A stretch of DNA of 64,000 nucleotides. It comes from Bradysia coprophila (taxonomy: Eukaryota; Arthropoda; Insecta; Diptera; Sciaridae). A model generated the notes under the pieces. It did not search any database. It saw only the letters and a list, made by a program, of their open reading frames with translations, and was not told the DNA's origin. Shown here piece after piece: positions 1-12,996 of the stretch. Position numbers and translations under genes: made by a program. The stretch's first letter is position 1. Each line of letters opens with the position of its first letter. The stretch covers positions 8,145,340-8,209,339 of the forward strand of contig NW_023503423.1 in the NCBI RefSeq assembly GCF_014529535.1. The letters are read 5' to 3'.

Positions 1-636
1 TTTTATGGATGATCATATAGTCTTCGCCACGGTGTTTGTTGGCATTGTTTTGTTGATTACGTCTCGGATTTTCTTCGCCATTTGATTGTTTGGTGGGCTG
101 GTGGGATAGATATGGGAAATCGAAACTAATTATTTTTCATTCGGGAAGTAGTAGGCTCTTGGTTGGGACGTTTCATTTTGACAAGTGTGAGGGATTCGCT
201 AGGCATGATATAAATGTCCAAACAATTCGCTCATGTCAACGAAGTAATGGCTGATTTACAGGGACGCGTTGAGTAAAAGATTTTTTTGTACATCACAATA
301 ACACCAAAAGAGTTTTAAAATCGGACGCATGGGAGCTTCGAACTGAAATAATTTTTTTGTGTGCCTATTTTCGTGATCAGGGAACTGTTCTGCATCGAAC
401 CTGCCCGCAGGCCTTAAAAACCATATACTTTTGCCAACACGCTACATACAATCTATTACATAACAGACGAGGTCACGCTATTTTATTGAAATTTTGACCC
501 TCATCCTCACTGCTTCAAGGAGCAAAATAGTCGAAATTGACCCAAATTTGTTAGAACCATCATGATCATGACGCGTCATTTCTGTCCCTTGAGGACAATG
601 TCAAAATGAGCCTCGCTTCATTATCACTTACTGTTA
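1..636. other. intergenic, nothing recognised
   Basis: AT-rich non-coding DNA with stops in all frames. I see no gene, RNA or repeat that I can name. It ends at the TA dinucleotide flanking the fold-back element that begins at 637. Confidence 0.5.
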
Positions 637-1482
637 GTAGGGCTCACTAGTTGAACAAAATACATTTTTTGGTGCATTTTGGTATAAAAGCGAGAATTTT
701 TTACCATTGATAAATATGCAGTTGTAGATTCCAAAACGATTAGGAGACTCCGGGGACTCCGGTCGAAGTTTTAGATGCAGAGGTAACTTCGATGAATTTC
801 TGGGTAGCGGCTATCGAAGCTACACAAGTGATATTTGGCTCAAAGGAAAGCTAAAGGTTAAAAGTTTTTTTTGTGCAAAAGTATTTCCAGAATTTTCCGT
901 CTTTCCAGCAGTTTTTCCGAATTTTCTTAAAAATGATATTTTAAAACTGAGGTGAAAGTTAGGTAATTTTTAAAATTGATTCAAAAACGTTTTATCGTTG
1001 CACGTTCAGTTTCCAATGTTTTAACGATGAAAAAGTTTTTGGATGTTCCGCAACAGAGGCAACTAGTTTCAGTTTTCATCGAAAATTTGGACCCTTGAAC
1101 GTGCAACGATAATAACGAAGAAAAAAAACTTTTTTGAATCAATTTTAAAAATTACTTAACTTTCAAACTCAGTTTTAAAATATCATTTTTAAGAAAATTC
1201 GGAAAAACTGCTGGAAAGACGGAAAATTCTTGAAATTTTTTGGACAAAAAAAAACTTTGAATCTTTAGCTTTCGTTTGAGCCCAATATAACCTGTGTAGC
1301 TTCGATAGCCGCTACACAGAAATTCATCGAAGTTACCTCTGCATCTAAAACTTCAACCGGATGTAGATGGCGCTAGATGTCACTTTTCAAAGTTTACTAA
1401 TCGTTTTGGAATCCACAACTGCATATTTATCAATGATAAAAAATTCACGTTTTTATACCAAAATGCAGCTAGTGAGCCCTAC
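637..1482. mobile_element. fold-back (long-TIR) transposon, TA target site
   Basis: The two halves are reverse complements over almost their whole length: the left arm (about 637-1030) is repeated inverted in the right arm (about 1090-1482). The outer ends read GTAGGGCTCACTAG and CTAGTGAGCCCTAC, each abutted by TA (635-636 and 1483-1484). A TA duplication is typical of Tc1/mariner-type insertion. No transposase reading frame is present, so it is a non-autonomous MITE or fold-back element. The arms differ by scattered substitutions and by a short stretch near 745-765 on the left versus 1355-1385 on the right. Confidence 0.85.
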
Positions 1483-1484
1483 TA

Positions 1485-3317
1485 TGTATTAGTTTAAAAC
1501 ATTAGCTTCGGTTGTCATGATGTGTTTACCATAATATTTGCCGAAATTAGACGTACTCCAGCACAGAGCCTGTCTGTACATCGGTAAAAATCAAACATAT
1601 AATTTTCCTTTTCAATGTGATTTAATCAATGGAAATGCAAGCCGTGTGTCAAGCAAACAATTCAATTTCATTTGCCGAAGTTTCTCGTCACAAATAGCAT
1701 GATGTAACATTAATGTTAGTCTGATACTCTTTGTGCTCCAAATTAATAATTCAAACATATGTTTACGTTACCAATAGATACTCAATTGAAATGAAAATTA
1801 ATTAAATTTCCACCACAAAAGCAATTCAAAACTTGACATATTGAAATGACGAAATAATTTCAATTATAATTCGTTGGTCGTATATCAAATATATTATACG
1901 TACGGCTGTAACTGGATTCTGGCAATTTTCATCTTATTGGATCGTTATAGGGCGGAGAAAATTCGAGTGAAAGGCAAACAAACCTTTTAAGAAAGTTGGA
2001 TGTTGGTGAGTTTGTCATGGAGATATAATATGGGGCACACATGAAGATTCTGAGAGCAATTGTAACCTAGAGTAGATTGATTGGGCTTTTCAATGTAATA
2101 TTAACGGCAGGCTTGCTACACGCTTGATTTTGATGATCTCTTTTACAGATTTTGGAATTAGTTCATGTATTTGACCGTTGAAGAGTAGATCACCACCGGT
2201 TTCGAGTGGGTTTGGTTTTTTATTTTTTTCCATGTTATTGACAAATTCAAATTTTATTAATTGGAAGGTAACGCAAATTGCACAGAGACGTTTTTTTATG
2301 AAAATATTTTTCCATTTTTTCTTACATTTTTCCACATTTTCCCAAAAAAAAATGTTTTTCGGAAAAATGTAAAAAAAATTCTCGAAAACGAGAAACAATT
2401 TAGGAGAACATGGGAAAGCTGTTTTCCCGAAAGTAGTCACTGGCGAAAAAGAATTTCACCTAGAACAAATTGAAGACCATGGGCATGCATTCGACATTGC
2501 AATTTGTACAATATAACATAGAGAAACTTAATTTTAAAATCCACCGAAACCCCGTGTTTCCACTTCTACCTACATAACACGCACACTGAATGGGCCAATC
2601 TGATTTTATACCATCGACGGATAGATTTAATTGTTCCTATACATTACGTAGTTGAGACACATTGATTTGATAGCATATTATGCAAGAGTTAAGTGGTAGA
2701 ACATCACAATATACGGTTGTCAAGGCAATTGTAACGTTCATAAATTACTAACATTGATTACCTGTGTGCTCTCCTGCAAAATGTAAAATTGAATAGAAGC
2801 ATTCAGCATTCAGTTAGCATACACAATCGACTAACTTATATTATTATAGAAAGATGATTCGGTGCGCTGGTGTTAATCGGCACCTAGATACAGGGCCTGA
2901 TTAAGACTTAGAGCGCCACTGGGCTATTTCGTTTCCATCGGTTTAATCCGGCTTAGCCTAGATAACAGTACCACCATATTTGGAGTGAGACTCTATGATT
3001 TTAGTCGTTTGATCAAAGTAAATGGCCCAACAAAAACCAAATGTTTTTGATGTAAAAAATTGCAAATCACTGTCGCTCACCACAAACGGACCGGTAGTAC
3101 ACTCTACACTTGAATAGATACCATTATTTATATGAAAAAGGTTAGGAGTAAGGACAACTGAACTGTTGGGTTGTTGAAACTGTTTGTGAATCAATAGACG
3201 GTGTGTTCGATTCAATTATAATTCATAGACGAATGTAAGGAAAAGGACTCTGGTCAAAGTTACACGCATTTTCGGTTGATGCCATTGAGATTTATCTTGA
3301 GTTCGAAGCAGTTTTAG
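1485..3317. other. intergenic with two unassigned minus-strand ORFs
   Basis: No recognised gene. A minus-strand frame ending near 2090 contains a coding-like stretch starting at an ATG about 2233 (47 codons, beginning MEKNKKPNPLETGGD), and 2958-3215 has an 85-codon minus-strand frame ending KYGGTVI. Either could be a downstream exon of the hypothetical gene whose first exon lies at 3884-4120, but I cannot match them to a family. Around 2895 the sequence CAGGGCCTGATTAAG resembles a DNA-transposon end; no partner end was found. Confidence 0.3.
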
Positions 3318-3350
3318 GTGTTTCGTACGGGTCGGCGTTAGCTATGTTTT
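3318..3350 (-). repeat. terminal fragment of the 1.24-kb repeat family
   Basis: These 33 bases are the reverse complement of the left terminus of the repeats at 8138 and 32553 (core CGACCCGTACGAAACACC). Similarity stops abruptly on the left side, so this is an isolated end fragment. Confidence 0.7.
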
Positions 3351-3883
3351 TGTCTGTTTCAAAGTAAGTTATCAAATTCTCGACTAATGTTCATCTCTCA
3401 GATTTAATGATACGTTCTCTGAGCACTCAGTCTTTGTCTTTCCTATCAGTTAAACGTGAGTGGTTTAAATTGGTTTTTATGACCTTAACTTCGAAAGTAG
3501 ATACTTTCCTCGGTTGCAGTCAAGCAAGCGATAGAAACATCTCAGACTAGGTGGAAATTAATGTATTGTTGCAATGTGTGAAAATACCGGCTTTTAAATC
3601 ATGAACTCAATTCCAATAAGAAAAAAAAAATCTTTTAGACTTATACGAATCAGGTGTGTCAGGTTGCACATAAAATCAAGGACCCGTATGGGTTTGTAGT
3701 TCACCGTCAAATGCTTGAAATGTTTTAGAATACAATCGTCGGTATACAATTATCGTCTTAATTTGTGCTAAAGTCGATTAGGTGTGGCGAATAAGCGAAA
3801 ATATTCCCTTCGGACAACACAAAGAAAACAATGGCATTGAAGATGTACCTGGTCGATTGACACAAAATAGTAATTAAACTAAC

Positions 3884-4120
3884 TTGTTTTTGTCCGTTGT
3901 CTCCTTTATCATCGCTCTTATCCTTTTTATTTCGATTTCTGTGTTGACCGGATTTACTCTTCGAAGTTGTTCCGCCATTTTTGCTTTGGCCACTTTCAAC
4001 AGTATCAGACGGCTGCTGTTCAACAATTTTATCGACATCTTCAACCGTATTTTCACTGTCGTCCGGTGTACTTTTGCTCATAACGTCAATGTAATTCCAT
4101 TCATCAGCTGGATCTTCCAT
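3884..4120 (-). CDS. hypothetical protein, first coding exon only
   Basis: This is a minus-strand exon of 79 codons starting at the ATG at 4120-4118 and ending at a good donor (GTTAGT at 3883-3878) after residues GDNGQKQ. The peptide is highly polar: an acidic N-terminal half (MEDPADEWNYIDVMSKS followed by many D and E) and a basic, Gln/Asn-rich second half ending in KKDKSDDKGDNG. It has no signal peptide or membrane segment. The composition looks like an intrinsically disordered N-terminus. I do not recognise the family, and the downstream exons must lie to the left, possibly beyond the window start. It is called a gene because frame, codon choice and donor all agree, but this is weak evidence. 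Confidence 0.4.
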
Positions 4121-4140
4121 TTTTCGCGTGTAATTTAATG

Positions 4141-5123
4141 TAAATTACGCAAAATATTGCATAGAACACCCAACAACACTCGGCAAAAGTATTTTTTTTT
4201 GTTTTTGCTTGAAAGAATGGCACCGATGTTAGTCCAGTGTTGACATACGGACAAATTACATGGATGCACTGGATGCATGACCGAGATCGATGAGGTGATA
4301 AGTGAAGAAGGAATAGATAACTTTTTGCACAGAGTCTTTTTAAAACGGAAATATTTGGGCTAAAATAGTATGCTCATTCCAAAGACACTAGACGGTCTAG
4401 TCTACATTTTGATTTATTCATTGAATCATAGCTTTCGATCATCTGCTGATTGAGCTCAGTAGAACTGTATAGCTCGATGTAAGTAGACCTATCCTAAAGT
4501 ATCCAGTGGAATTGTGCAGCTACTGGTTTGTATGTCTATGTATGCATCGCATCCAATCAACTAATTTAGATATTCTGCAAAACAGTAAACTATTCTACTC
4601 TCTAAGTGCGCCTCAAATTTAAATTTTTGATTGAATGAATGGGTGAACAGATGAATTGAAAAATAAGGTTCAACGCTTCCTTATGATAATATCTTGAATG
4701 GGAATGATTCCGCGCTGCGTTAGTTAGGCCGATGGATACTTTTGGTCATCGAGATACGAATATGAAATAACCGTCCTTGTCTATGATATTCATTGTTGTG
4801 TTAGTTTATCAAAGGAGTGTACTTGTGCATCATACATTTTTCAATCATTTTGCGTGGGTCTATTTTTTAACCATTTTGCAGACGTTTATCACGTAAAGCT
4901 CGCAATAGGTCGATCGTGGTCAAAAATCAGTCTGCCTAAAACTTCTGGTCGGATCGTTGAACCTCGCTGCAATCTAGCCTGTTTGTCATTCAGCTTGGGC
5001 CAACCTTTAGATGCCTCTGTTGCATAAATACTTGTATGAATCTCGGTGCAAAGAACTTTATTAGGAACACGATGTGTATTATGAGAAACGGCCTGCGCCT
5101 TACACATCTAGAGGCATACATAC
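4141..5123. other. intergenic, nothing recognised
   Basis: This stretch holds no gene or repeat that I can support. The open frames (for example 4889-5107, minus) are short and have no recognisable protein features. Confidence 0.4.
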
Positions 5124-5125
5124 AC

Positions 5126-5376
5126 AAAGTATATAAACAATGAAGGTAATGCAAATCCACAGTTACACACGGACCCAAAATTTCAGGTGAATTTTAGCTC
5201 CGTCATGTTGCACACGTATTGAATTCGTTTGCGTCAAGTTGTATTTAGTGGTGAATTGGAAGGATTTAGGGCCGTCATGATGCACATACGAAAATGAATT
5301 CACCTGAAAGTTTGGATCCGTAATTTCTCTGATCCGCTGAGGGTCTACATTACCTTCAGTGTTTATGTACTCTGTA
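5126..5376. repeat. fold-back element, about 250 bp
   Basis: There are two nested pairs of inverted arms: 5126-5152 with 5349-5376, and 5170-5194 with 5296-5321 (ACGGACCC...CAGGTGAATT against its complement). There is no open frame. It is likely a MITE-type hairpin element. Confidence 0.6.
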
Positions 5377-5979
5377 AATACACTCGTTTCGTTCTTGGTC
5401 CTATAACGTTATCATATAATAGATAAGACTTTGTCGCTTGTGAGTCAGTAGACAACGTGACGAACTCGAATTTATACAGAATTGGAATATAATGAATACA
5501 ACAGTATTCGGTGGCTTCGCGACGAGTTAGTGGTGACATGTTCTTTCAGTATAATAATGATAAAATTGACAGCACTGTTCCAAAAGTAGTTCATTGATTT
5601 TTTGTTATTGTTTTCTGATGTTGGCACCATTCAGTTGAATTGTCAAAATAAATGAAATCATCAAATGTCAAATGTCAAAAGATTAACATACAAAAAATCT
5701 TTGCAATTCCTTTTATTTATTTAAATGTTTTTTCATGTTGAGAAATTTACACAAAGTTTTGCTAATTTAATTCTCCGTTGTTTTTTGGTGTAATGAATGT
5801 CGTTCTGCAAATTAAATTAGTTTATACGTGAGTCAATTACTCTGTCGTCGAAACGAACACTGTGGAGTCATAACAAAAGAAAAATGTTTTTTTTTCTCTC
5901 TAATCCAATTTAGTCAAGACATTACTTGCCAGATATATCGTAGGATACGCAGGCTCTGCAGAACAGAATAAAGAAGAAA

Positions 5980-7845
5980 ATGTCTTACAGTCAACAAAAT
6001 TACATGGAAGGTGTACCAGTGAAAATTTCCGAGAAATACAAACCACCACCAAAGATTTCATTACCACAAAGTATCGTCCAACGATTACTGTCATCCGATG
6101 TCCTCGAACAAACAAAATATGATTTCAATTTGGAACGAAATGTTTTGGTAAAAATTGCCGAATTGAAGAGTGTACGGAATCGTGATCAAACTGAACGGCG
6201 AGAGAGAATGCGTCAACGGCAGCTGGAACGACAACAAATGGTAGACGAACAACAAAAGCAATTGTTAACTGCTGTTTCGTATCCGAGTGCAGAAGATTTG
6301 TCGGATGATGAACCGGAGCACCAAAACGAACCAAAACGTTCGCATGAACCAGTCGCTGGATTTAGTTCACCGAACTTCGACACAATTCTGATGCCAACTG
6401 TGATACCCGGCCATGAATCAACCTATAGTAATCCGTTGACGAGTTTCAGTCACTTAAACAATGCGTATCGATCAGGTAAGTTTTGTAGGCTGGGATGGAT
6501 GGGAACAGTTTAGTTCGAGGCTTTGTTCATCTCTTCAATTTTCATTGAAATCATTGGAAAGTGAAGGGGTTGACTTGAATTGAAACGATTGCAAATTTTG
6601 ACAGACGCTGTCGTATGTAGTGCACAAGAACTGAAGACTTTATTTGATCCGACAGGAAACACCAACAAAATAAATTATTCGGATTTCGAAAATGACACGT
6701 CCAGTCCGTTTGACAACGTCGAGCTGAAGACCATCAACGATCTCGATATCTTGGCACAAGTGTTGAACCTTTCCACATTACAGTCGCATGAGACAACTAC
6801 ACCGGAAACGTCAACGGAGTCTACCAGTAGCGACACAACACCGATCCAACAACATGCGGTTCTACCGAATGACAATACAGAGGATCCGAACGGTAGTGTA
6901 TATCCGCAACAAATAAACGGTGCAACAAATATTAGTTACGGTTCGGTTGCCAATCGAACGGAACGCCTAACCGAATTTCCACGTTATGCTAGCACCTATC
7001 AGTCGAACGAGAATTATTTCAATTTCGATAATCGAAACAACCAACAAACTCAACACTTAACGAATGCTGTCGATGTTCTGCCAGCAACAACAGTCATACC
7101 AAATAATGAATTTTACTGCAATTACAATAGTCCAACGTATAATCTGACGAATCACAACTACAACGTCCATGTCGGTTACAATATGAACAATGTCGATGCA
7201 GCGATAACAACATACAATGCGGCGTCAATGGTGACCGGTCATTTGGAAAAATCTAAATCGAAAAGTGTGCCCGATATTCTGAAAGAATTGAACGATGAAT
7301 TGAGTAATTCGGAAATGAAAAGGCAACGGAACAATAGTCAATCAATTGCTAGTCCTACCGATGGTGAGTAAGGAATTTGCTGTGCATTTCTTTTATATAA
7401 ATTCGATTGATGAATGGCTGATGATTGATCTGCGAATAAAGTCCTTTTTGATGCAAAATTGATTTCCTTGCAGATTACGAACCAATAAGTGCATCGCCAC
7501 CGAAACAAGTCACGAAATTCGATGCTGCATTCCATAATTTACCGATTGCATCGCAGAAATTGATCAAAAACATCAGTTCGATGGGGTTCGATCACAATCG
7601 CGTGAGGAGAATATTCGATAAGCTCGGAAGTGATGATAAAAAGGTGAATGTCTGACAGTCAAACCGCTCTGTAAATTTTTATAATTTATTCGTCCCAACC
7701 ATTTTTCCATTTATTGCAGATTGTTGAGCATTTAATTCCGCTGTGTGAGTTATTAGAATTAGGATTTGATGAAACGAAAATATCGGACGCACTGATTCGG
7801 TTCGAAAATGATAAGGACAAGGCATTAGACTATTTGATATCATAG
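5980..7845 (+). CDS. UBAP1: ubiquitin-associated protein 1 (ESCRT-I subunit)
   Basis: Four exons: 5980-6475, 6605-7363, 7474-7643 and 7720-7845, all GT-AG and in frame, giving 516 aa. Residues about 9-35 (GVPVKISEKYKPPPKISLP) match the UMA motif by which UBAP1 and MVB12 dock into ESCRT-I. The middle is low-complexity, rich in Asn, Thr and Ser. The C-terminus (about 433-516) carries the overlapping UBA-like repeats, with the signatures ISSMGFDHNRVRRIF and LCELLELGFDETKI, which bind ubiquitin on cargo destined for multivesicular bodies. By family knowledge it acts on endosomal membranes with TSG101, VPS28 and VPS37. The start is the first ATG ahead of the UMA motif. Nothing is broken. Length is close to vertebrate UBAP1 (about 500 aa). 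Confidence 0.93.
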
Positions 7846-7901
7846 TACTTAGTCGCTAGAAGCAACCGTTTTTCCTATAGCAAATTCGTGAAAGTATACA
7901 C

Positions 7902-7907
7902 AATAAA
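7902..7907 (+). promoter_or_regulatory. poly(A) signal of UBAP1
   Basis: A canonical AATAAA lies 57 bp after the UBAP1 stop; a second lies at 7988-7993. The first is the likelier signal. Confidence 0.6.
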
Positions 7908-8137
7908 TATGCAAAAAAACACTTACCGTTCAACTGCTTACAGCAAATTATTTTCATTTTTTATTTTGAAAGAAAGAATGAATTCTAAATAAAGCTACCA
8001 ACAATTTGTATATAATAAATGCAGACGTTTCTTTTGGGGTCCATACCGATGGTTTAAGAGTGATTATTACTTTGGCCTGGACTCAGGTCTACATTCTGAT
8101 AAATTCTGAAGGTCACATCTGATTGGGTTTCCCAAAA

Positions 8138-9375
8138 AAAACATAGCTAACGCCGACCCGTATGAAACACCTATTCGTATCAAAAGCCTTTAATGTGATA
8201 CTCTTCATTTCTCTTACTTCATTTTCTTCTCTGCTGAAAAACTATTCTTCCTTTTAAATCACTTACATTATCCACTCTTTGCCTTGTTATCATATACAAT
8301 TAAATTGCCGGAGGCAATATAGACAGCCCCGTACGAAGTCAAATTTCATAAATTCCTATTTAAACAGCTATATACCGCTATATTTACGTATATTTCACTG
8401 TAAATAAACATTTCACAGAGGAATATGCTATTATATAGCTCTATTTGCCTGTATATAGCTCAATATAGCTGTATATAGGTATATATAGATGTCCATATAT
8501 GGAATCCCTGAAACCCCACACACATAACAAATTATTTCCATGTTAACAGAAACTCTCTAAGTATCATTTTTCCCACTTTATATCACTTTTAATAAAATCC
8601 AATATGGCCGCCGGCAGCCATTTTGTTAGGAGACCGGAAATAGTACCGACGCTTTACATTCGTTAATACCTTTCAAACAAAAAAAAATTCATGAAATTCG
8701 GTCAAAATTTACTCGAGATATTGTCAAAATACACCACGTTCACTGTACTTCCGAGTAGCCAGATAAGAGCTCACTCCAAGAGACCTAGCTCACGCTCCGA
8801 AGAACATAATTCATAAAAAAAAATTTCCCTGATTGGTACGGTCAATACCTATCTAATAAAGCTAAAACAGACGAAATATGTTCAAATGTGGCCGACCTAC
8901 AAGCAAAAACTGCTTGCCGCCCTGTGCCTGTTCCACACCAAGGGGTCTAACTCACGAGTCGGTTATCCGATTTCCATAAACTTTTTTTTTGTCGATCGGT
9001 ATTGTAAATACCTTTTATTTGACGTATCACTTACAAGTTTAACGTTTAAATGTCCGGAGATATCTTCGAAAAACCGTAAAGCACTTATTGGGCCACAGCT
9101 CGGGAGGGGTCGATCCAAAATCACTCATCTTCGAACTTAGCCTGTCTTTTGACATTACCAAACGGGAAAAAAAGAATTTTCAAAATCGGATGCGTTTTAC
9201 TCAAGTTATCGTGCAGACAGACAGACGGACAGACAGACGGACATTTTTTTTTTCGCGGATTTGGCATCTCTAGACAACCACAATAGGTTTCCCCTTACTC
9301 AGGGAGTCCAATTCGACGTGTTACAAACGTATGCGTAAACCTATAAGACCCCAGTACTTCGTACGGGTCTAAAAA
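8138..9375. mobile_element. 1.24-kb interspersed repeat, copy 1
   Basis: It is nearly identical to 32553-33777 over its full length. The left end begins ACATAGCTAACGCCGACCCG; the right end is GTACTTCGTACGGGTC plus A-rich sequence. An internal copy of the end sequence, GCCCCGTACGAAGT (8326), makes an inverted pair with ACTTCGTACGGGTC (9356-9369), so 8326-9369 may be the element proper. It contains a TATA-rich tract (about 8360-8490) and a GACA/GACG microsatellite (about 9214-9241). The open frames inside (8886-9140, 9088-9273) have no recognisable protein, so it is non-autonomous. The superfamily is unknown to me. Confidence 0.8.
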
Positions 9376-10796
9376 CTGAACTCGAAACAGTTGTTCGTTT
9401 CAGACAAAAATTTCAAGAAATAACCCGAAACCACAAAGTCATTGTTCGACTAAGGTCTCAGATTATTTTAGGTCAGGTTCGAATTTACGTTCGCTAACTA
9501 CAGCTGACGAAGTGTTATTACCATCATCAATTAACTTTTCGGCGACTTTTAACTTTAAAGTCTCCTATGCTATTTCAGCTTTGATGCTTTGAGTTTTGGC
9601 CTCTTTCTTATGCTTTTCGTTTTTGTCTGACTCGTTTTGTTTCGATTTTGCTAATAACGCCTTTCGCTCTTTTTCTACATCTAAATGTAAAAAACATCTT
9701 TTACGGGCCGACGAGCCCTAACAATTTTCGAATAATTGGAAAATCTTCCACTTTATCGTAGAACTACAAAGTATTCTAACTATCCGAATAGCCGCAATCG
9801 TTTCTTCTAAGAGCTGCTCCTTGAAATTTCGGGAAACACAAATTTATTTAAGCTAAATCCTCGCTCAGGATCAGCATTCCTATGATTGAGTAATAAATAC
9901 GCATTGGCCACACCAGATGGCCAAACTTTTCTCAAACATGATACACACCAGACTAAAGTTAACAATTGATTGACAATAAATGATTAAGTTGCCAGCAGCA
10001 TCAACACAATCGATGAAAAGAACAATTGAAGCAATAGGTTTTTGCAAGTACCTTTTAGCACTATCGATCTCATTTGTTGAATAATTTGGGTTTCATGAGC
10101 TTTTTTTGGTGAAGTAAGCGAGGAACGGTTTTGAATATAGATGGTTCCACAGTCAGCATTAAAATGTTTTAACTAAAGTGAAACTGAAAATAATGAGTTT
10201 GAGGAGATTAGAGAGGTTTCAGGAGGATTTTTGAAAATCAAGGAGATCTAAGGAATCAAGGAGGAGTGGGCTCCCTGAGTAATTGATAAAAAATGATTTT
10301 CGCGACCACTTCGGAGAAAAATTTTCTAAGGGCCATGACAGCGCAACAAAAAAATTTCTGGAAAAAAGTTGTTCTCAGAATTTAACAACGATTCATTTGA
10401 GCCATACCTCGATCGGATCGCCGTCGGCTTGAATCCCGACTGTTCGAAGTTTTGGCGAATTGACTGTTAATGAAACATGGGGAATTCTGCTCATAGTTTG
10501 ACAAACAGACGAAACCTTTCCATAGTTTCTCGTTCATCGACACAATAAGGACACGCTGTATCGATAAAATAATATTTTAACTTTCAGGCACCTCCGTTGT
10601 AACGGTTTTTTCGACAAGTGTAAATGTAAACCTTCCCTTCGCTTCGGATATATATATTGTCGAAAAGTCAGTTACCAAAGCTTGTTGATCGAAAAGTACA
10701 CCTATGGCTTTGCTTTTATTACAAAACTGTTACCTCTTGTAATAAATTACTTACGCAGTATCCAATGTCATTTATTTGAAAGCAATTTTGTGTTAA
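9376..10796. other. intergenic, nothing recognised
   Basis: This is AT-rich sequence without a supported gene. There are short oligo-purine runs but no repeat structure that I could pair. Confidence 0.4.
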
Positions 10797-11319
10797 GTTG
10801 TCAGGGGAGGTGCGGGAAAACCGGAAAATCTGTAGTTTTACTTGCTTTCTCGCCAATAGCCTCTGTTGTACAGACCCGATTTTTGAAAAATGAATATTTT
10901 GTTTCGCCTCGTCAATACCCTTCATTTGACGTATGGCACACCATTTTTGAACGAAAACATCCAGAGATATGCTTGAAAAAATTTTTCTTCAAGTTTTCTT
11001 TTCGTACAATCTTTAATGAGTGAGTTGAACAAAACATGCCTAAATTCACGGCAGAGTAAAATAAACCAGGCAGGAGCGGTTCATTTTCGAAACGTCAAAT
11101 AAGGGACCTAATACACTGGATGAAAATGAACTCAAATGAACACTGACATAAATTGAAAAATTTTGTTCACAAAAAATATAATAATATAGATTATTCAGGT
11201 CCCTAGTCAAATCAGCGCTCCTGCCTGGTTAACTTTACTCTGTCGTGCTAAATTGTCAAGATTTGTATTTCACCCGCCCTCTTTCAGAACCTTGGGAAAA
11301 ACTAGTGATTTGTCTCGTC

Positions 11320-12996
11320 TAGAGGTGTGCACCGCCGATTTTACGCCGGCGCGCCGCCGATTTTTTGCTAAATTTTCGGCGCGCCGCCGCCGAAAAATAA
11401 TAGCTCACGCCGCCGCCGCCGCCGATTGTATTTTCGTCGCGCCGAAATTTTATACGTTTAGTGCTTTCAGAAATTTTAATGGGCGACAATAAATATAAAC
11501 TTAAATTGAAAAATCTATACAAAAGTGTGTGCCTGAGTACATGTACAAGGTTTTAGCAAATGTTTATCGCTCTTAATTTATAAGTCAGGTTTCTATATGC
11601 TGCTATGTTTCTATATGCGTAGAAAGGAGTTTTTTGTTAAAAATTTTTTGTTGAAACTTTGGGTTTTTCTTCTTACTTGCACTGTACGACGGTGATTTTG
11701 TTTCTGATGCTACGATAGGGTTATCTTCGAAGTAGCTTTCTATAACGTATCCTATTTCTATCAGTAGATGGCAAGTGTTTTATGCATATTTTTAAATACT
11801 TCTTCTTCTTCTTTTTCAGCCTGTTTCTATCCACTGCTATCCATTGCCATTTGCTGCCAGTTTGTACCTGCAATATTCTTAATTCCGTTTGTCCATCTCT
11901 CTGGTGGTCTACCTATAGCTCGTCTTTTATATGGTCGCCATATAAATACTAGTCCAAAGAAAAAGTTTGCTGCTGTCTTGGGAAGGGTATCGATGGATAC
12001 TACTGAGGATGGTCAGATCACGCTGGCCCGAGACCGCCATCGATACCCGAGGTCGAAACAGCATTTGTCTTTTCTGTATCCTCACTTAACGTGAACTCTT
12101 GGGTACGTTACTCTATTTTCTGTGCATATAAGAGGAAGAAGAAGGAGAACAAAATTCAGTGAATCAGTCAAAACTACTGTAATTGTAAAGTGGCAAACTT
12201 AAGACCTTATGTGGAATTTGGGTGGAAAATGGCGCAAATCACGTGTTTTAGGAATTTATAAAGTGGAAAATCTTTCCGGTTTCAAGTTTTTTCGTCAAAA
12301 AGACGAGACACGGGTATCTTTATTTTCAATTTTTAGCTGCTTTATTTAAAAAATTTGGGAAAAAAAATCATTTTGGCGTAGTCTATGCACTTATTACTTA
12401 TAAATTTAAGTTTATCTAAATCTCTTATTTGCGAAAACCTTCTACTACGATCTCACTCCTTCATCGAAGATGGACTAAAGGCAACGGGAACGGTTATTGC
12501 ATAAATCGAAAGATAATAGTAGTGAGTTTGCGTAAATGACATAAATTATAAGTTGGAAATAAGAAGCCTGCAGAACATCTGGTATGAAGATGTGACTTAA
12601 AATTTCCAAATTATAATTTGACTTATAGCTTACATGTCATTTACGCAAACTCATTAATCATTCTTGGATTCATTAAATTAGATGTTTTCAAAATAATAGG
12701 TGATTGTACATTGTACACAATATAAAAGGTGAGATACGCCTCAGTTGATTCCCCTTGTATAAGTGGTTGATACTTCAGATTACAAGATAGTAAGATTTCA
12801 GTGTTCGGAAAAATGATTGCGCACGCTTTTTCAAATGTTTTTGCATTATTTTCGAAAGTTTAGATTTTTTGTAAATTTATCGGCGCGCCGATCGGCGCAC
12901 CGCCGCCGACTATAAATTTCTTCCGGCGCGCCGCCGCCGATCCCTTACCAGTCGGCGCACCGCCGCCGACTATTTTAAGATCGGCGCACACCTCTA
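11320..12996. mobile_element. non-autonomous hAT transposon with 8-bp TSD
   Basis: The ends are TAGAGGTGTGC...GCACACCTCTA, and the element is bracketed by a perfect 8-bp direct repeat GTCTCGTC (11312-11319 and 12997-13004). An 8-bp duplication with such ends is diagnostic of the hAT superfamily. Both subterminal regions (11330-11450, 12880-12985) are strikingly GC-rich, built of CGCCGCCG/GGCGCGCC words inside an AT-rich genome. The 1677-bp interior has no transposase frame; a 108-codon frame at 11768-12094 has no recognised domain. Confidence 0.88.
12521..12652. repeat. hairpin inside the hAT element
   Basis: The inverted arms GAGTTTGCGTAAATGACATA... and ...TGTCATTTACGCAAACTC enclose about 50 bp. 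This is probably a small element nested in the hAT copy. Confidence 0.6.

Noticed and set aside
2178..2473. plus-strand ORFs of 64 and 70 codons
   Set aside because: Phe/Lys-rich translations of an A/T homopolymer tract; no protein features.
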